The notes below the pieces were generated by a model. It made no database searches, was not told where the DNA came from, and worked only from the letters and a program-made list of their open reading frames with translations. A stretch of 64,000 bases of DNA from Halichondria panicea (taxonomy: Eukaryota; Porifera; Demospongiae; Suberitida; Halichondriidae), in assembly GCF_963675165.1 (NCBI RefSeq), contig NC_087388.1:2644800-2708799 (forward strand), given 5' to 3'. This document shows positions 55,500 to 64,000 of the stretch, piece by piece (within the stretch, counting starts at the first letter, position 1; each line of letters starts with the position of its first letter). The translations under genes were made by a program, and so were the position numbers.

Positions 55500-56391
55500 C
55501 ATTCTATATAGCACTTAGATACATAATAACCAAGTCAAGCCATGTCTTTTGCTGTTTAGGCTTCGCAGCAGGAAAGAGAAAAGTTGACATGGAGTAATTC
55601 AAGCTATACTCAACAAAACTAAAAACAGAGTAAAGACAGCGGACTTAGACAAGTTAGAGCTTGTCAGTGGTGTAAACTTACTTCTCTAGAGTAACCTCTC
55701 AGCCTCTGAGTGATCGCTAGTGGATAGGAGAGCTAGAAACAGTTGAAATACAACCAGAGTACGGTCAAAACAAAAATAATCGCGAGCGCGAAATCATAAC
55801 GCGGAGTGTTTCAACCATTTACACAGGGAGGCCTGGTCGTTTCCAATCCCCTTCCTTTTCAATCTATGGTCAGAGTGTATCGTGAAGAAACTTCAAGATA
55901 AGCATGGCAACCAAACTAAAAAACGAAAATTGCAGACTGCAGTGAACACTGAAGGATGCGAGAATTCTCCACCTTCACCTCAAGCTGCCTCTCTAAGTTT
56001 TCACTGTCAATTATTACTTCTCCCAGTATAAAACGTAAAAGGGTTGGCCTCCGAAGTCAGTGCATTGAGCAGTTAGTTAAAATGGCACTCACTGCTTGAG
56101 AAAGGTGCAATTCTTTGAATAGCTTCGATTCCAGGCCGCAAGTGAAGGAGAAAGCGTCTGGAATTGCAGCTGATCCCTGAAAACGGCAGGCCTCTAACCA
56201 AAACGCATCCCTTCTCCCATGCCCAACGATTGATCAAGGCAATACTATACCTCGATCCTCCTACCTCATAGTCTATTACACCATGACCACTATACTTCGT
56301 GTGTGTGTTCAAGAATGTAGATTTCACATTATAATTAAATAAAGAATGGTGATAGACACATCAAGTGATTCTAATATACAGTTTTATCTTG
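55500..56391. other. no gene recognised
   Basis: GAAAGGAAGGGGATTGGAAACGA near 55115 returns inverted at 55840-55865 (TTTCCAATCCCCTTCC). This brackets the possible membrane-protein ORF, so the ORF could lie within an element. A worn hairpin copy is near 56125. Confidence 0.35.
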
Positions 56392-57559
56392 TTAGCTGTG
56401 CTGGAGCATGGTGTACGTGATGATCCAGTTTACCTGCATGCAGAGTGAAAAGCTCACATGCAGTCAATAGAGTGAAGGGGCTTAAAAAGAGTGTCTATAG
56501 ACTCTATACCTAAAGCACAAAAGAACTACCAACCATGATGAATGGTTAGAGCACATTCAAGGGTCAATATCGAATTCCTATGAAGCTTAGATTAGGTATG
56601 ATTAAGAGTCCGTTAATAAAAGAGAGAGAGTATCACACGCATGTATACATACTGTGCATCGGATGTATTCATAAAGTAACGTGAATTCCAGAAAGTCACG
56701 CTACTTTCCGAATACATCTGATGCAAGGTAATGCTTTATTCGATACTCTCTCTCTTTTATTATGGACTCTTGGTGTGATCTGTATTAGTGAGATCCAAGC
56801 TACCTCAAATTAGGGTGCATACGTATCTCAAACAGCTAGTTTCTCTATGCCTTGCTACAGGTAAGATCTTAATCTTAATTAAATAAATCTTTGTATTATG
56901 ATGTACCATGAACATGGCGAATGCAGTCATCATTCCCTCCTTGAGCAGTTCCCAAGCTCCACCATATTCCTCCTGATCAATGCCTTGGTACAGCACACAG
57001 TACAAGTATACCAAACCACCACTCACTAAAAGGAACCTGAAGGGAGGGCATAGTAAATAATGGATAATAATTATGGATATGCGTGAACATCTCTATTAAT
57101 TTTTATATACCGTCTCAAAAACTAATTCTCATTGCTCTGATAAAATGGAATCTATGCTACTGATCGATGGCATCATGTTACAATAGAAGTTCCCATACTC
57201 TATGTTTAGACTCACGCTAAGATTCCAATAAATCCTTGAAGTGGGACAATACCACACACAAGTCCAACGAAGATGGACAAAATCTGCTTCAGCCAGTACA
57301 CAACGTTCAAAAAATCCTCCTGTGATACAGGGTACCAATAATAATCAAGCAATGTCATGGTGCTGACTGTGAGCATAGATGCTGTGCGTCAGTGCCACAG
57401 TTTAATATAATACGGCAATCTTGACCAGCAAATACCATATATCCAACTGCTTGATACCTTATCGTCCCATGTTTGCTTGCTCTTAAGTGCTTTAACAAAG
57501 AGTGGAGGTGGTGAATTAGAGGCTAGTATTTTCTTGGACCGTTCCTTAGTCGACTTCAT
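56392..57559 (-). CDS. RAB5IF: RAB5-interacting factor / OPTI homolog
   Basis: Four exons with matching phases: 57559-57458 (SPPPLFVKALKSKQTWDDK), 57319-57216 (EDFLNVVYWLKQILSIFVG, IVPLQGFIGILA), 57036-56907 (LVSGGLVYLYC, IDQEEYGGAWELLKEGMMT, FAMFM) and 56433-56392 (VNWIITYTMLQHS). The WDDKEDFLxVVYW block, the Q-x-EEYGGxWELxKEG block and the WII-YT tail are those of RAB5IF/C20orf24. Length is about 125 residues versus ~129 in human, with three membrane segments. Known role: partner of TMCO1 in an ER translocon-associated insertase complex; older reports call it a Rab5 interactor. The start is the first ATG of exon 1; a longer frame continues upstream without an ATG. It is head-to-head with RABIF, 192 bp apart. 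A hairpin MITE (56608-56770) sits in intron 3. Confidence 0.88.
56608..56770. mobile_element. ~160 bp hairpin MITE in a RAB5IF intron
   Basis: AAGAGTCCGTTAATAAAAGA at left and TCTTTTATTATGGACTCTT at right are inverted, continuing through GAGAGAGAGTATC and an inner CATCGGATGTATTC/GAATACATCTGATG stem. Confidence 0.78.
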
Positions 57560-57751
57560 CTTTTCTCCAGCTAATTCCCAGGACGATTTATCCTAAAATA
57601 ACGCAAGCATTGTTTTAGAGACAACTCGGCCTAGGAATAGGGAATCTAGTTGGGGGATTTCCCTACTCGTCATTCACAAACATGTACGAACACTTTCTCA
57701 GTTCATCTTTTTGATCAAAGAACTAGAACAGTCCAAGATCAAAGGCTGGCA
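57560..57751. promoter_or_regulatory. shared promoter region of RAB5IF and RABIF
   Basis: Only 192 bases separate the two start codons on opposite strands, so both leaders and a bidirectional promoter must fit here. No TATA box is obvious. This is an inference from spacing. Confidence 0.5.
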
Positions 57752-58487
57752 ATGGCTGAAGGAGCTGGAGAGCCGTCTGCTAGCGGTCAAATTCCTGCTG
57801 GGCTAGGGATATCAGCGGAGAAGCTAATGGGACAGTCAAAGTCTTCTGCTGAAGAGTTTGTAGATTTCAAAGATCTCTCCGAGCCTCAAGAGGGCACCAA
57901 TAAGCTATTTCTGGTTTGCTTCAACTGCAAGTGTAAAGTAATGTGTCCTGGATATGGTACTCTTGTGGAGAAAGAGGTAGGTCACAGTAGAGAGTTCTAC
58001 TGTTTAAACTTAGCAGTAGATCCTAGATCCTAGCATGACCTTCTAGTTTCACATCTTGAGTTTTCTGCAGTAGCGTTTACCGTTTCATAGTGAGAATATG
58101 TACGTTAGCTACTGTGTAGTGCTTTGTACACTCACTTCCTTCGCACTAGTCAGTCTGTTCCTGCCCAACCCCACACGTACTTAATTAATACACAAGTGAC
58201 ACAGCCCACCCCCCCTCCACAAACACACACACGTACAGCGATTTCTGCCTTCAATGACGGAAAAGTACAAGATTGGTGAGGAGCCGAAAGGTGATGACCT
58301 AAAGAAGTTCTGGCTAGTCAAGGACATGTTTCACTTTGAGAATGTCGGTTTCTCTAAGACGGTGAATGGCACTGAGCAGTTCCTGATTTGTGCTGACTGT
58401 GAGATTGGCCCAATCGGTTGGTATGACATTCAGAACAAAACAGAAATTTATGTTGCTGCGGAACGAGTTAGATATGCAACTAAATAG
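57752..58487 (+). CDS. RABIF: RAB interacting factor (MSS4 Rab chaperone)
   Basis: Two exons: 57752-57976 and 58239-58487, both joins in phase 0 (GAG/GTAGGT donor, ACGTACAG acceptor), giving ~157 residues. Exon 1 has a non-conserved Ser/Gly-rich leader, then LFLVCFNCKCKVMCPGYGTL with the first zinc-binding Cys pair (CxxC). Exon 2 has FLPSM, FWLVKDMFHFENVGFS, FLICADCEIGPIGWYD with the second CxxC, and FYVALERV-like IYVAAERV. These are the MSS4 signature blocks. Known role: binds nucleotide-free exocytic Rab GTPases, releases GDP and protects the empty Rab. The protein is longer than the human 123 residues because of the leader; an ATG closer to the domain is possible. Upstream frame extension has no ATG. 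Confidence 0.92.
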
Positions 58488-58800
58488 GTATTCATTATTT
58501 AATTTTTGTGTTTTATTATGTACGGTACATGTACATGTAATTTATTTTTGGAGTGCATAATAAATTTATACCTGCATAATTAGCGATGTACAATGTAGAA
58601 TTAATTTATTCTTTTGACCAAAATTAATTTAATTGTTATAATCAGGAGTGCATGAAGTACTACTGATATAATAGAGAAAATACATGACTGGGTTATAGGC
58701 ATCAAAAAATAAATGTGGGCTAACTAAAAATAGAACTCAACAATGTCATACTTACTATGCTACTCTGTTGCTTGTATAGAGAGAGGACAACATCGTTCAT

Positions 58801-60776
58801 CTAACAGAAACTGCAATAGTCAGAGTTGTAGCATAAGTATCCCAGCCCAGCAACACCAGTAACAAATCCAGCCAGGACAAACTCCCTCCATGTGACTGGG
58901 AAGTACTGTTCCTCTTCCGTTATCTTTTGAGGGCGCTCTTTCACAGCACGTTTACTGATTGTCACCTTTTTTGGCAATTTCTTAACCAGCTGAATTTCTT
59001 CACTTTCAGAGTCTTCTGCTTGGGAAATAGTTGGTGGTTCTTCGGAAACTGTGATATCTTCTTCCACGTTTCGCTGTCGACGTCTGGTCATCATGGGAGG
59101 TATGCCCGCAGCATTGGCTCTCATACTCTGTTTGGTATCAAACAACAGCTTCTTAGTGGCTCGGACCTTCGATGGCGAATCGGTGGCTTCAGGAGACTTG
59201 GATGGTGATGCCTGTGGTGTGCTAGTTTTGCGTGGGGAAGATGTGTAGATATCTTTCCTGATGTTAGCAAGTTGTTTCTTGAATCTAGACTCAGAGAGAC
59301 TCATTCGAGTTTTATGGATGTTTCTGCTAGTTTGGAGACCCAATTCAGACTCATCTTCACTGGAGAATTCGTTCGTTCCCGAGCGCCGCAAGTAGTAACT
59401 TTTTCTGATCGAATCATCTTTGGTGGTTTTCTTGCTGGGTGTGACTGAGGCCCTGATGGTTCTTTTGACTGGCGTCTTCTTGATCACGCTCTTTTTCTTA
59501 GTTTTGGTGGTGTCCACTTCATCATCACTTGAGAAGGTGTAGTGGTCCCTCAGGGACTTGCGTCTCTCCTGCAGGTACAGTACAGAGCAATATGGCCAGT
59601 ACCGTAATTGATGTAATCGCATGTTGTCCTATTATTCACTGTGATTCGTACAGTGATTAATTGCGTATCAGTAATTGCACGTCGTCATTAACGACGTGCA
59701 ATTACTGCCTTGACGACAGCACGTTCGAATAACGGCCACGGATAACTTTTTTACTGAAAAAACTGCAGCTAAAAATGTCCTTAAACTGCATCACAAACGA
59801 TTAACAATCAATAGTATGGCTACTCGTGCAATAAGGGATTATCATAACAAGCGCACAGGCAAGGTTAATTAGTATCCTTGCCATTGCTTGTTACTCGTGC
59901 TATTAATCCCATATTGCACTCTTAGCCATACTATTAATTACAGCGCCAGATTCCACTTATGAGTGGCGCATTTTAGACCACAAAAAATTGCGTTCAGCCC
60001 AGCTGGCGCTTATGTTCTACAGCTAGTATAGGGCGTGGTCTAGCTCAGTTTCACTTGCTAGCGGCACCGTTGAGAGCTGAGTGGACTTGCGAACAACATT
60101 CATTGACTTTAGCTATGGGTTAGACAACTGTTTAGAAGTGTGAAAGGTCAAAGATGCAGGATGATTGTCTTATGTCTCAAACAAGCCTTTTTACAACGGT
60201 TGGCGCTTCTTTTAGGACCTAAAAACTTATGCTGATGCTGATGTGGCGCTTAAATTATAGTGGCGCTGCAATTACGGTAAGCATGGTTACGAGTACAATG
60301 CTATTTCCTGTATACAAAAGTAATTAGCAACCAATGACACTCAGAAGTGTATTCATAGCTCAGTAGTTTTCACATAAACATGTAAATATTCCAGCTATTC
60401 TAGCATCATTTCAACCTACTTCAGGCACTTTAGGCACTTTCTTGTTCATGAATTGCTTGATCAGGTCAAGACAGCTACTCAAGTTTTCACTTGGCTCCCA
60501 AGTATCTTCCTTCTCAGAGTATCCCAACCAGTGGACTTTGTAATAGTCTTGGCCTTCTGTGTTTTGATGACCAACAATGGTGTCAACCTGCAAATATTTA
60601 ATGTTTCAAGCAGGTGCAAAACGCTTTTAGTAGAAGAAGAGGCTCTAATTGATTTAAGCTTTTAAGCTTTTAAGCTTATTCAAGTTATTGCAGCCCTCAG
60701 AAATGTAGACAACCAGTTCTTTAAGCTTTAACAGGTCGATACTCACTTGATATATACTAGAATTCTTCTTGGACAT
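58801..60776 (-). CDS. chromodomain protein with C-terminal membrane segment (inferred joined gene)
   Basis: Three exons join in phase 0. 60776-60747 encodes MSKKNSSIYQ. 60587-60420 encodes a chromodomain: VDTIVGHQNTEGQDYYKVHW, LGYSEKEDTWEPSENL, CLDLIKQF. 59568-58801 encodes ERRKSLRDHYTFSSDDEVD, a basic Ser/Thr/Lys-rich stretch with acidic patches (SSEDESEL, AEDSESEE), and near the end one hydrophobic helix, FVLAGFVTGVAGLGYLCY, with an 8-residue tail. Total ~321 residues. Aromatic cage positions look present (Y of IYQV, W of HW, W of TWEP), so methyl-lysine binding is plausible. The membrane helix suggests tail-anchoring, for example in the inner nuclear membrane. The exon 2 donor (GAA/GTAGGT) is weak and intron 2 (851 bp) holds a palindromic repeat, so exon 3 could be a separate gene whose 5' exon is lost. 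No family name is offered. Confidence 0.6.
59630..59940. mobile_element. inverted copy of the 19010 palindromic repeat
   Basis: GTCCTATTATTCACTGTG, CGTTCGAATAACGGCC, GCTAAAAATGTCCTTAAACTGC and CACTCTTAGCCATACTAT appear in the reverse order of 19010-19345. It lies in intron 2 of the chromodomain gene. Confidence 0.75.
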
Positions 60777-61028
60777 AGCTTTTAGGCGTTTGAAATTCAA
60801 AACTTGGAAGACCGCAGGCTATAACATAGTAAAAGGGGTGTGTCACCACAACCACAGACTGACAGAGGTGCTATTTATTTAGGAAAACAATCCCACCCAT
60901 GTGGTCTATCAAGGCGGCGCGTATAGTATAGTCGAGTATAGTAGCTACGTTGTTCATTTAATAGAAGTTTGTACGTGGTATAGTTGATACTAACTCTCTT
61001 TCTAGCAGTTTTGTACAACTGCAAGGTC
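60777..61028. promoter_or_regulatory. shared promoter region of chromodomain gene and DHX38
   Basis: Start codons on opposite strands are 252 bases apart, again implying a compact bidirectional promoter. No core element is recognised with confidence. Confidence 0.45.
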
Positions 61029-63663
61029 ATGTCTTCATATCCGAGCTCCACACACCACCTTGCTGGTTCAGGGAGTGAGGTGGGAGGATTAATAATCAAA
61101 AACAAGAGGGCAACAGAGAAAAAGTCATCTGATTCAATTTTTAAGAAGCCTAGTAGCTCCCTACTTGGTTTAGACGTACTAGCAAAACGTAAAAGAGAGG
61201 AGAGACAAGTCAATCAAGATTCCTCCGGGACTTTTACAGAGAAAAAGGCACGTATCAACACTAGTGAAGATGATGATAGTGATGTTCGCATCAGTTTTGG
61301 CCGCTCAGACTCTTCCAAGGACAGGCAGTATAGAGGCACCCACGTTGACACCCCCTCTCATCCTGGTGGGGTCAGTGACGAAGCCTTGGAGAGGTTCCAT
61401 CAACATATCCGTAAAGGTGAGTGTGATGAATCAATGAAGTATTAACTTAGTCGAGCGTCGCCGCCCTCCTTGAAGGAGGTCGGGAATCAAGCCTATCCAC
61501 AGTTTTGTTCCGGCCTGTTACGCAATAGTATCATGATTATCATTCATTCTATGTGGGTGCTAACCAATAGCGATAAATATCATTTATTAATTAAGGTTAC
61601 GGTAACCAGTTTGCTCATGAATATTCATGATTTTCTTATAATGATTTTTGTGAAACTATAAATGCCATGATAAAAATTTGAAGCACACACATGATAAAAT
61701 ATATTGGTGTATCATCCTGTATGACAAGTATCAGTCTTCAAAACATTTTCCAGTGGAAGCTCTGAGCGATCATCAAGTTACTAGAAACAACACAAAACTA
61801 GTAGTCATTTTAAACTTCCAAAAACACTTCTAGCTCTGTGTTCTTGTTCTTATATGATGCTTCTTACCATTCTGGAGGGCGGGTCGAAGCGTTTTTTTTT
61901 CCAGGCCAACAAACTCTCACAAAATAATAATATGTATATAGACTAACTCCACTTAAAATGGCGGCCAGAGCCAAGGAAAACAGCCTCTTGTGAGCTTTCA
62001 GTAGCCTTTTTTCGAAATATCTCTTCGACCCGCCCTGCATATAGTGAAGCTACAGTAGACTGTACCTAAGCTTTATAGTAAAAATGTCTATTCGAGCCAT
62101 GAAATGACTACTGCGTTTCAGCTGGACTTCCAGCTCATTCTAGCTGGAAAAGATCACTAGATCTAGCTCATGAATAATTAATGAGCAAACGGTTGACCGT
62201 AACCTTAAAGTGGGTGTTGGCCTCGCCTCTCAGTCAATCCAACATGTGCAAAATTCACACGTGGTACAGTTTGAGTGGGTGTGATCAATCCCCTTGAGAT
62301 ACTGCAATCTGATTGGAGCTGGTGGAATTGTTGGAATTCCAACAGCAGAACAAAACTGTGGATAGGCTTGATTCCCGACCTCCTTCCGGGCAACAGTAGA
62401 GGGCGGCGGTGCCCGACTAGTATTAACTGAGCAATTACAATATTATTGGTTCTACTATAATAAGCCTTACGTTTATTGCCCAATGTGTTACACATTAATT
62501 GGATAGTGCTGAGCTGTTTTCTGTTGTCTAGTTCGCAAGGTTTCGTCTAGTGGGGGGGGGGGGGGCTGGGGTGAACCTTCCCCCCTAAATCATTACTACT
62601 GTCTATATGATATGCAATATGTAACTAGATCTGCTGTGATGAGAAGAGTAGGAACATGTTTTTGTTAGGGAGTGCGAGGTGGCCAAAGGCCACTGACAAA
62701 TCTGGGGGTCCGAGGGCTTGCCCCCGGAAAATTTTGGCATTCTACATTCCCGGACATTAATTCTGAGCAAATTTGGTATAAAATTATCAGTATCAAAATT
62801 TGCCAAAATAATTAATTCTACGTGATCGATTTTACCTGGATAAATTGTTCTGCTATAATTTATACTTTAAATCTGTTAAGTGGGTATGACTATAAAGTGG
62901 GTATGACTATACAATAAAAAAAGACTGCATTGTGTCATTGTCCTTTGGACGAATGTTTTCAATCTTCGCAGTGAAGAAAACGAACGTTCGGCAGTTAGGC
63001 AGCATGTCTATTTTAGTATCCAATTACACTTAATCTATAGTCCAGCTACCCTCTTTAGTAGATATTCATGGAAACTTACCATTGATGTCAAAAATGAGAG
63101 GAGACTTGCTTGTTTACTTGCCATTGCAAATTCGATTGTGTATTAAAAGATGTGCTTGCTCTTTATAAGAGATGTCTACGATGTGGTTCATCTAGCTGAC
63201 CTTTGTACTGTGTACGTAACAATGCTAGTATAGCTAGCTTAGCTTGACTAGCTACTAGCTAGCTAGCTGTTCTGAACTTCATGGAGCAGTAGGTAAGGTA
63301 GCTTGAGATAAGGGGGTGCTCCAGCACCCTGAGCAGCACCCGTGCTTCCTACGCCACTGGTGATGCACTAGCATGTAATAGGTGGTGTGGTCAACAAATG
63401 TGGGAGTGGCCAAACATTTTGCGGCGTGCGTAAACCTTCCCCCCCAAACTTTTAATCTTAGATGAAACCCTGGTTCGGCAATACTGTGTTCCAGTGATAA
63501 GTACATGCACCTGCTCAGCTAAAGTAGTATGGTTCCATTACACAGGAACTAAAGAAGAATCGGGTGTTTATGCCAGCTCACAGAACAAGGAGGAGAAAGA
63601 CAGAAGAAGGGGGCATGAGAGGAGAGGGGACGAACGGCCCTCTCGCCACAGGAGAGAGGAAAG
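61029..63663 (+). CDS. DHX38: PRP16/DHX38 splicing helicase, 5' exons only (runs beyond window)
   Basis: Exon 1 (61029-61416) reads GSGSEVGGLIIKNKR, SSSLLGLDVLAKRKREE, then the strongly conserved THVDTPSHPGGVSDEALERF, and ends at AAAG/GTGAGT. Exon 2 (63546-63663) follows in phase as GTKEESGVYASSQNKEEKDR with an Arg/Ser/Glu-rich continuation, ending at GAAAG/GTATAG. These are the N-terminal blocks of DHX38 (GGLI, LLGLD.LA, ETPSHPGGVSEE, GVYASS). Known role: a DEAH ATPase that remodels the spliceosome for the second splicing step. The helicase core lies outside the window. The 2.1 kb intron 1 carries a TTAA MITE and an hAT-like MITE. A plus frame starting at 60984 is open upstream, but the ATG at 61029 gives the family-like N-terminus. 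Confidence 0.88.
61595..62204. mobile_element. TTAA-flanked MITE (GGTTACG ends), copy 2
   Basis: TTAA at 61591-61594 and 62205-62208. The left end GGTTACGGTAACCAGTTTGC is followed by TCATGAAT. The right end GGTTGACCGTAACC is preceded by TGAATAATTAATGAGCAAAC. The inner GGAGGGCGGGTCGAAG and TCGACCCGCCCTG match copy 1. Confidence 0.8.
62220..62425. repeat. hairpin-family fragment, mate of 61445-61515
   Basis: CCACAGTTTTGTTC near 61498 and its inverse GAACAAAACTGTGGATAGGC at 62350, with GATTCCCGACCTCCTTC matching GAAGGAGGTCGGGAATC, form an inverted pair. These pieces enclose the TTAA MITE, which therefore landed inside an older element. Confidence 0.65.
62541..63473. mobile_element. hAT-like MITE copy with a 0.7 kb insertion
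   Basis: AAGGTTTCGTCTAGTGGGG at left and TTAGATGAAACCCTGG at right are the ends of the 32887 family. After GCTGTGATG (about 62640) unrelated sequence intervenes until TGATGCACTAGCATG (about 63361). In the 32887 copy the two parts are continuous, with TGATG present once. Confidence 0.7.
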
Positions 63664-63889
63664 GTATAGTTAGCTCATAGATACCATAAAAATTATTATT
63701 ACTAGAATATTTTGCTGGTGAAAACCATTGCAAATGAGCCAAATCAGCAGAAAAACTGACCCTTTGCTATCTAACTATTGTGTTCTGGCAAGGAGTGTGT
63801 ATTTACCACTGCTTGATTTCTCCAGAGTTTCTCTTGCTCGTGCTACGTGTCTCTGTGTACTATAATTATGTTAACTACATACCGTACAT

Positions 63890-64000
63890 AGCAGGAAATT
63901 TTTCGCAATTTTGCTCCATGGCAGAGCGAGCCTTCAACAGAAATTGTTGTGGGTTCAATGGCAGGAAACCACACCCACCAATAGCTTTGCATGTTAAATA
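63890..64000. mobile_element. TACCGTA palindromic MITE, cut by the window end
   Basis: TACCGTACATAGCAGGAAATTTTTCGC, a GGCAGGAAACCACACCCACCAATA block and TTGCATGTTAAATA match 45938-46100 with the shared block in reverse orientation; the right half lies outside. Confidence 0.6.

Noticed and set aside
60875-61213. 112-residue minus frame overlapping DHX38 exon 1
   Set aside because: Shadow of the conserved DHX38 N-terminus; it also crosses the shared promoter.
1-64000. CRISPR arrays, bacterial operons, rRNA or tRNA genes
   Set aside because: No regularly spaced unique-spacer repeats, no ribosomal RNA sequence, and no cloverleaf with matching B box was found by eye. GTTCAAGTCT-like strings occur only inside the dispersed CTGATGCCTC repeat.

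Overview
This window is nuclear DNA of an animal. Coding exons have GT-AG introns, host genes are short and packed head-to-head, and most of the rest is transposable elements. The gene content (CHTF8, RABIF, RAB5IF, DHX38/PRP16, an ankyrin-Roc-COR-death gene) and the mobile elements (DIRS/Ngaro-like YR retrotransposon, Cryptons, DUF6589 elements, piggyBac, Penelope) suggest a marine invertebrate, most likely a demosponge. That taxon is an inference from style and was not tested by search.

Layout. 1-7.8 kb holds a Penelope-like 3' end, a ~720 bp inverted-repeat element and assorted repeats, with no convincing host gene. 7.8-18.3 kb is a transposon graveyard: a RecQ helicase exon, a decayed multi-exon DUF6589 gene on the minus strand, a nearly intact Crypton-type tyrosine recombinase gene cut by a piggyBac element in its last codons, a CACTA/Tnp2-like fragment and a second Crypton remnant. 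19.8-26.5 kb is a DIRS-order retroelement with A1-ORFs-B1-A2-B2 split direct repeats (gag, RT, tyrosine recombinase), loaded with nested insertions. 29.5-29.9 kb is CHTF8. 30.2-50.6 kb is one inferred minus-strand gene: small phase-matched ankyrin exons at 50.5, 38.8, 38.3 and 37.9 kb, then a long terminal exon with Roc GTPase, COR and death-like domains. Its introns carry MITEs of many families (hAT-like, Tc1/mariner-like, TTAA-type, hairpin elements, a 1.25 kb foldback).

56.4-64.0 kb is the densest host-gene block: RAB5IF (minus) and RABIF (plus) head-to-head, then a minus-strand chromodomain gene whose last exon ends in a single membrane segment, head-to-head with the 5' part of DHX38 (plus), which runs off the window. 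The genes do not form a pathway. They are ordinary housekeeping genes (sister-chromatid cohesion loader, Rab chaperone, ER translocon factor, splicing helicase) plus one cell-death/innate-signalling candidate and one candidate nuclear-envelope chromatin reader. The last, and the RecQ/DUF6589 pairing, are the most novel items.
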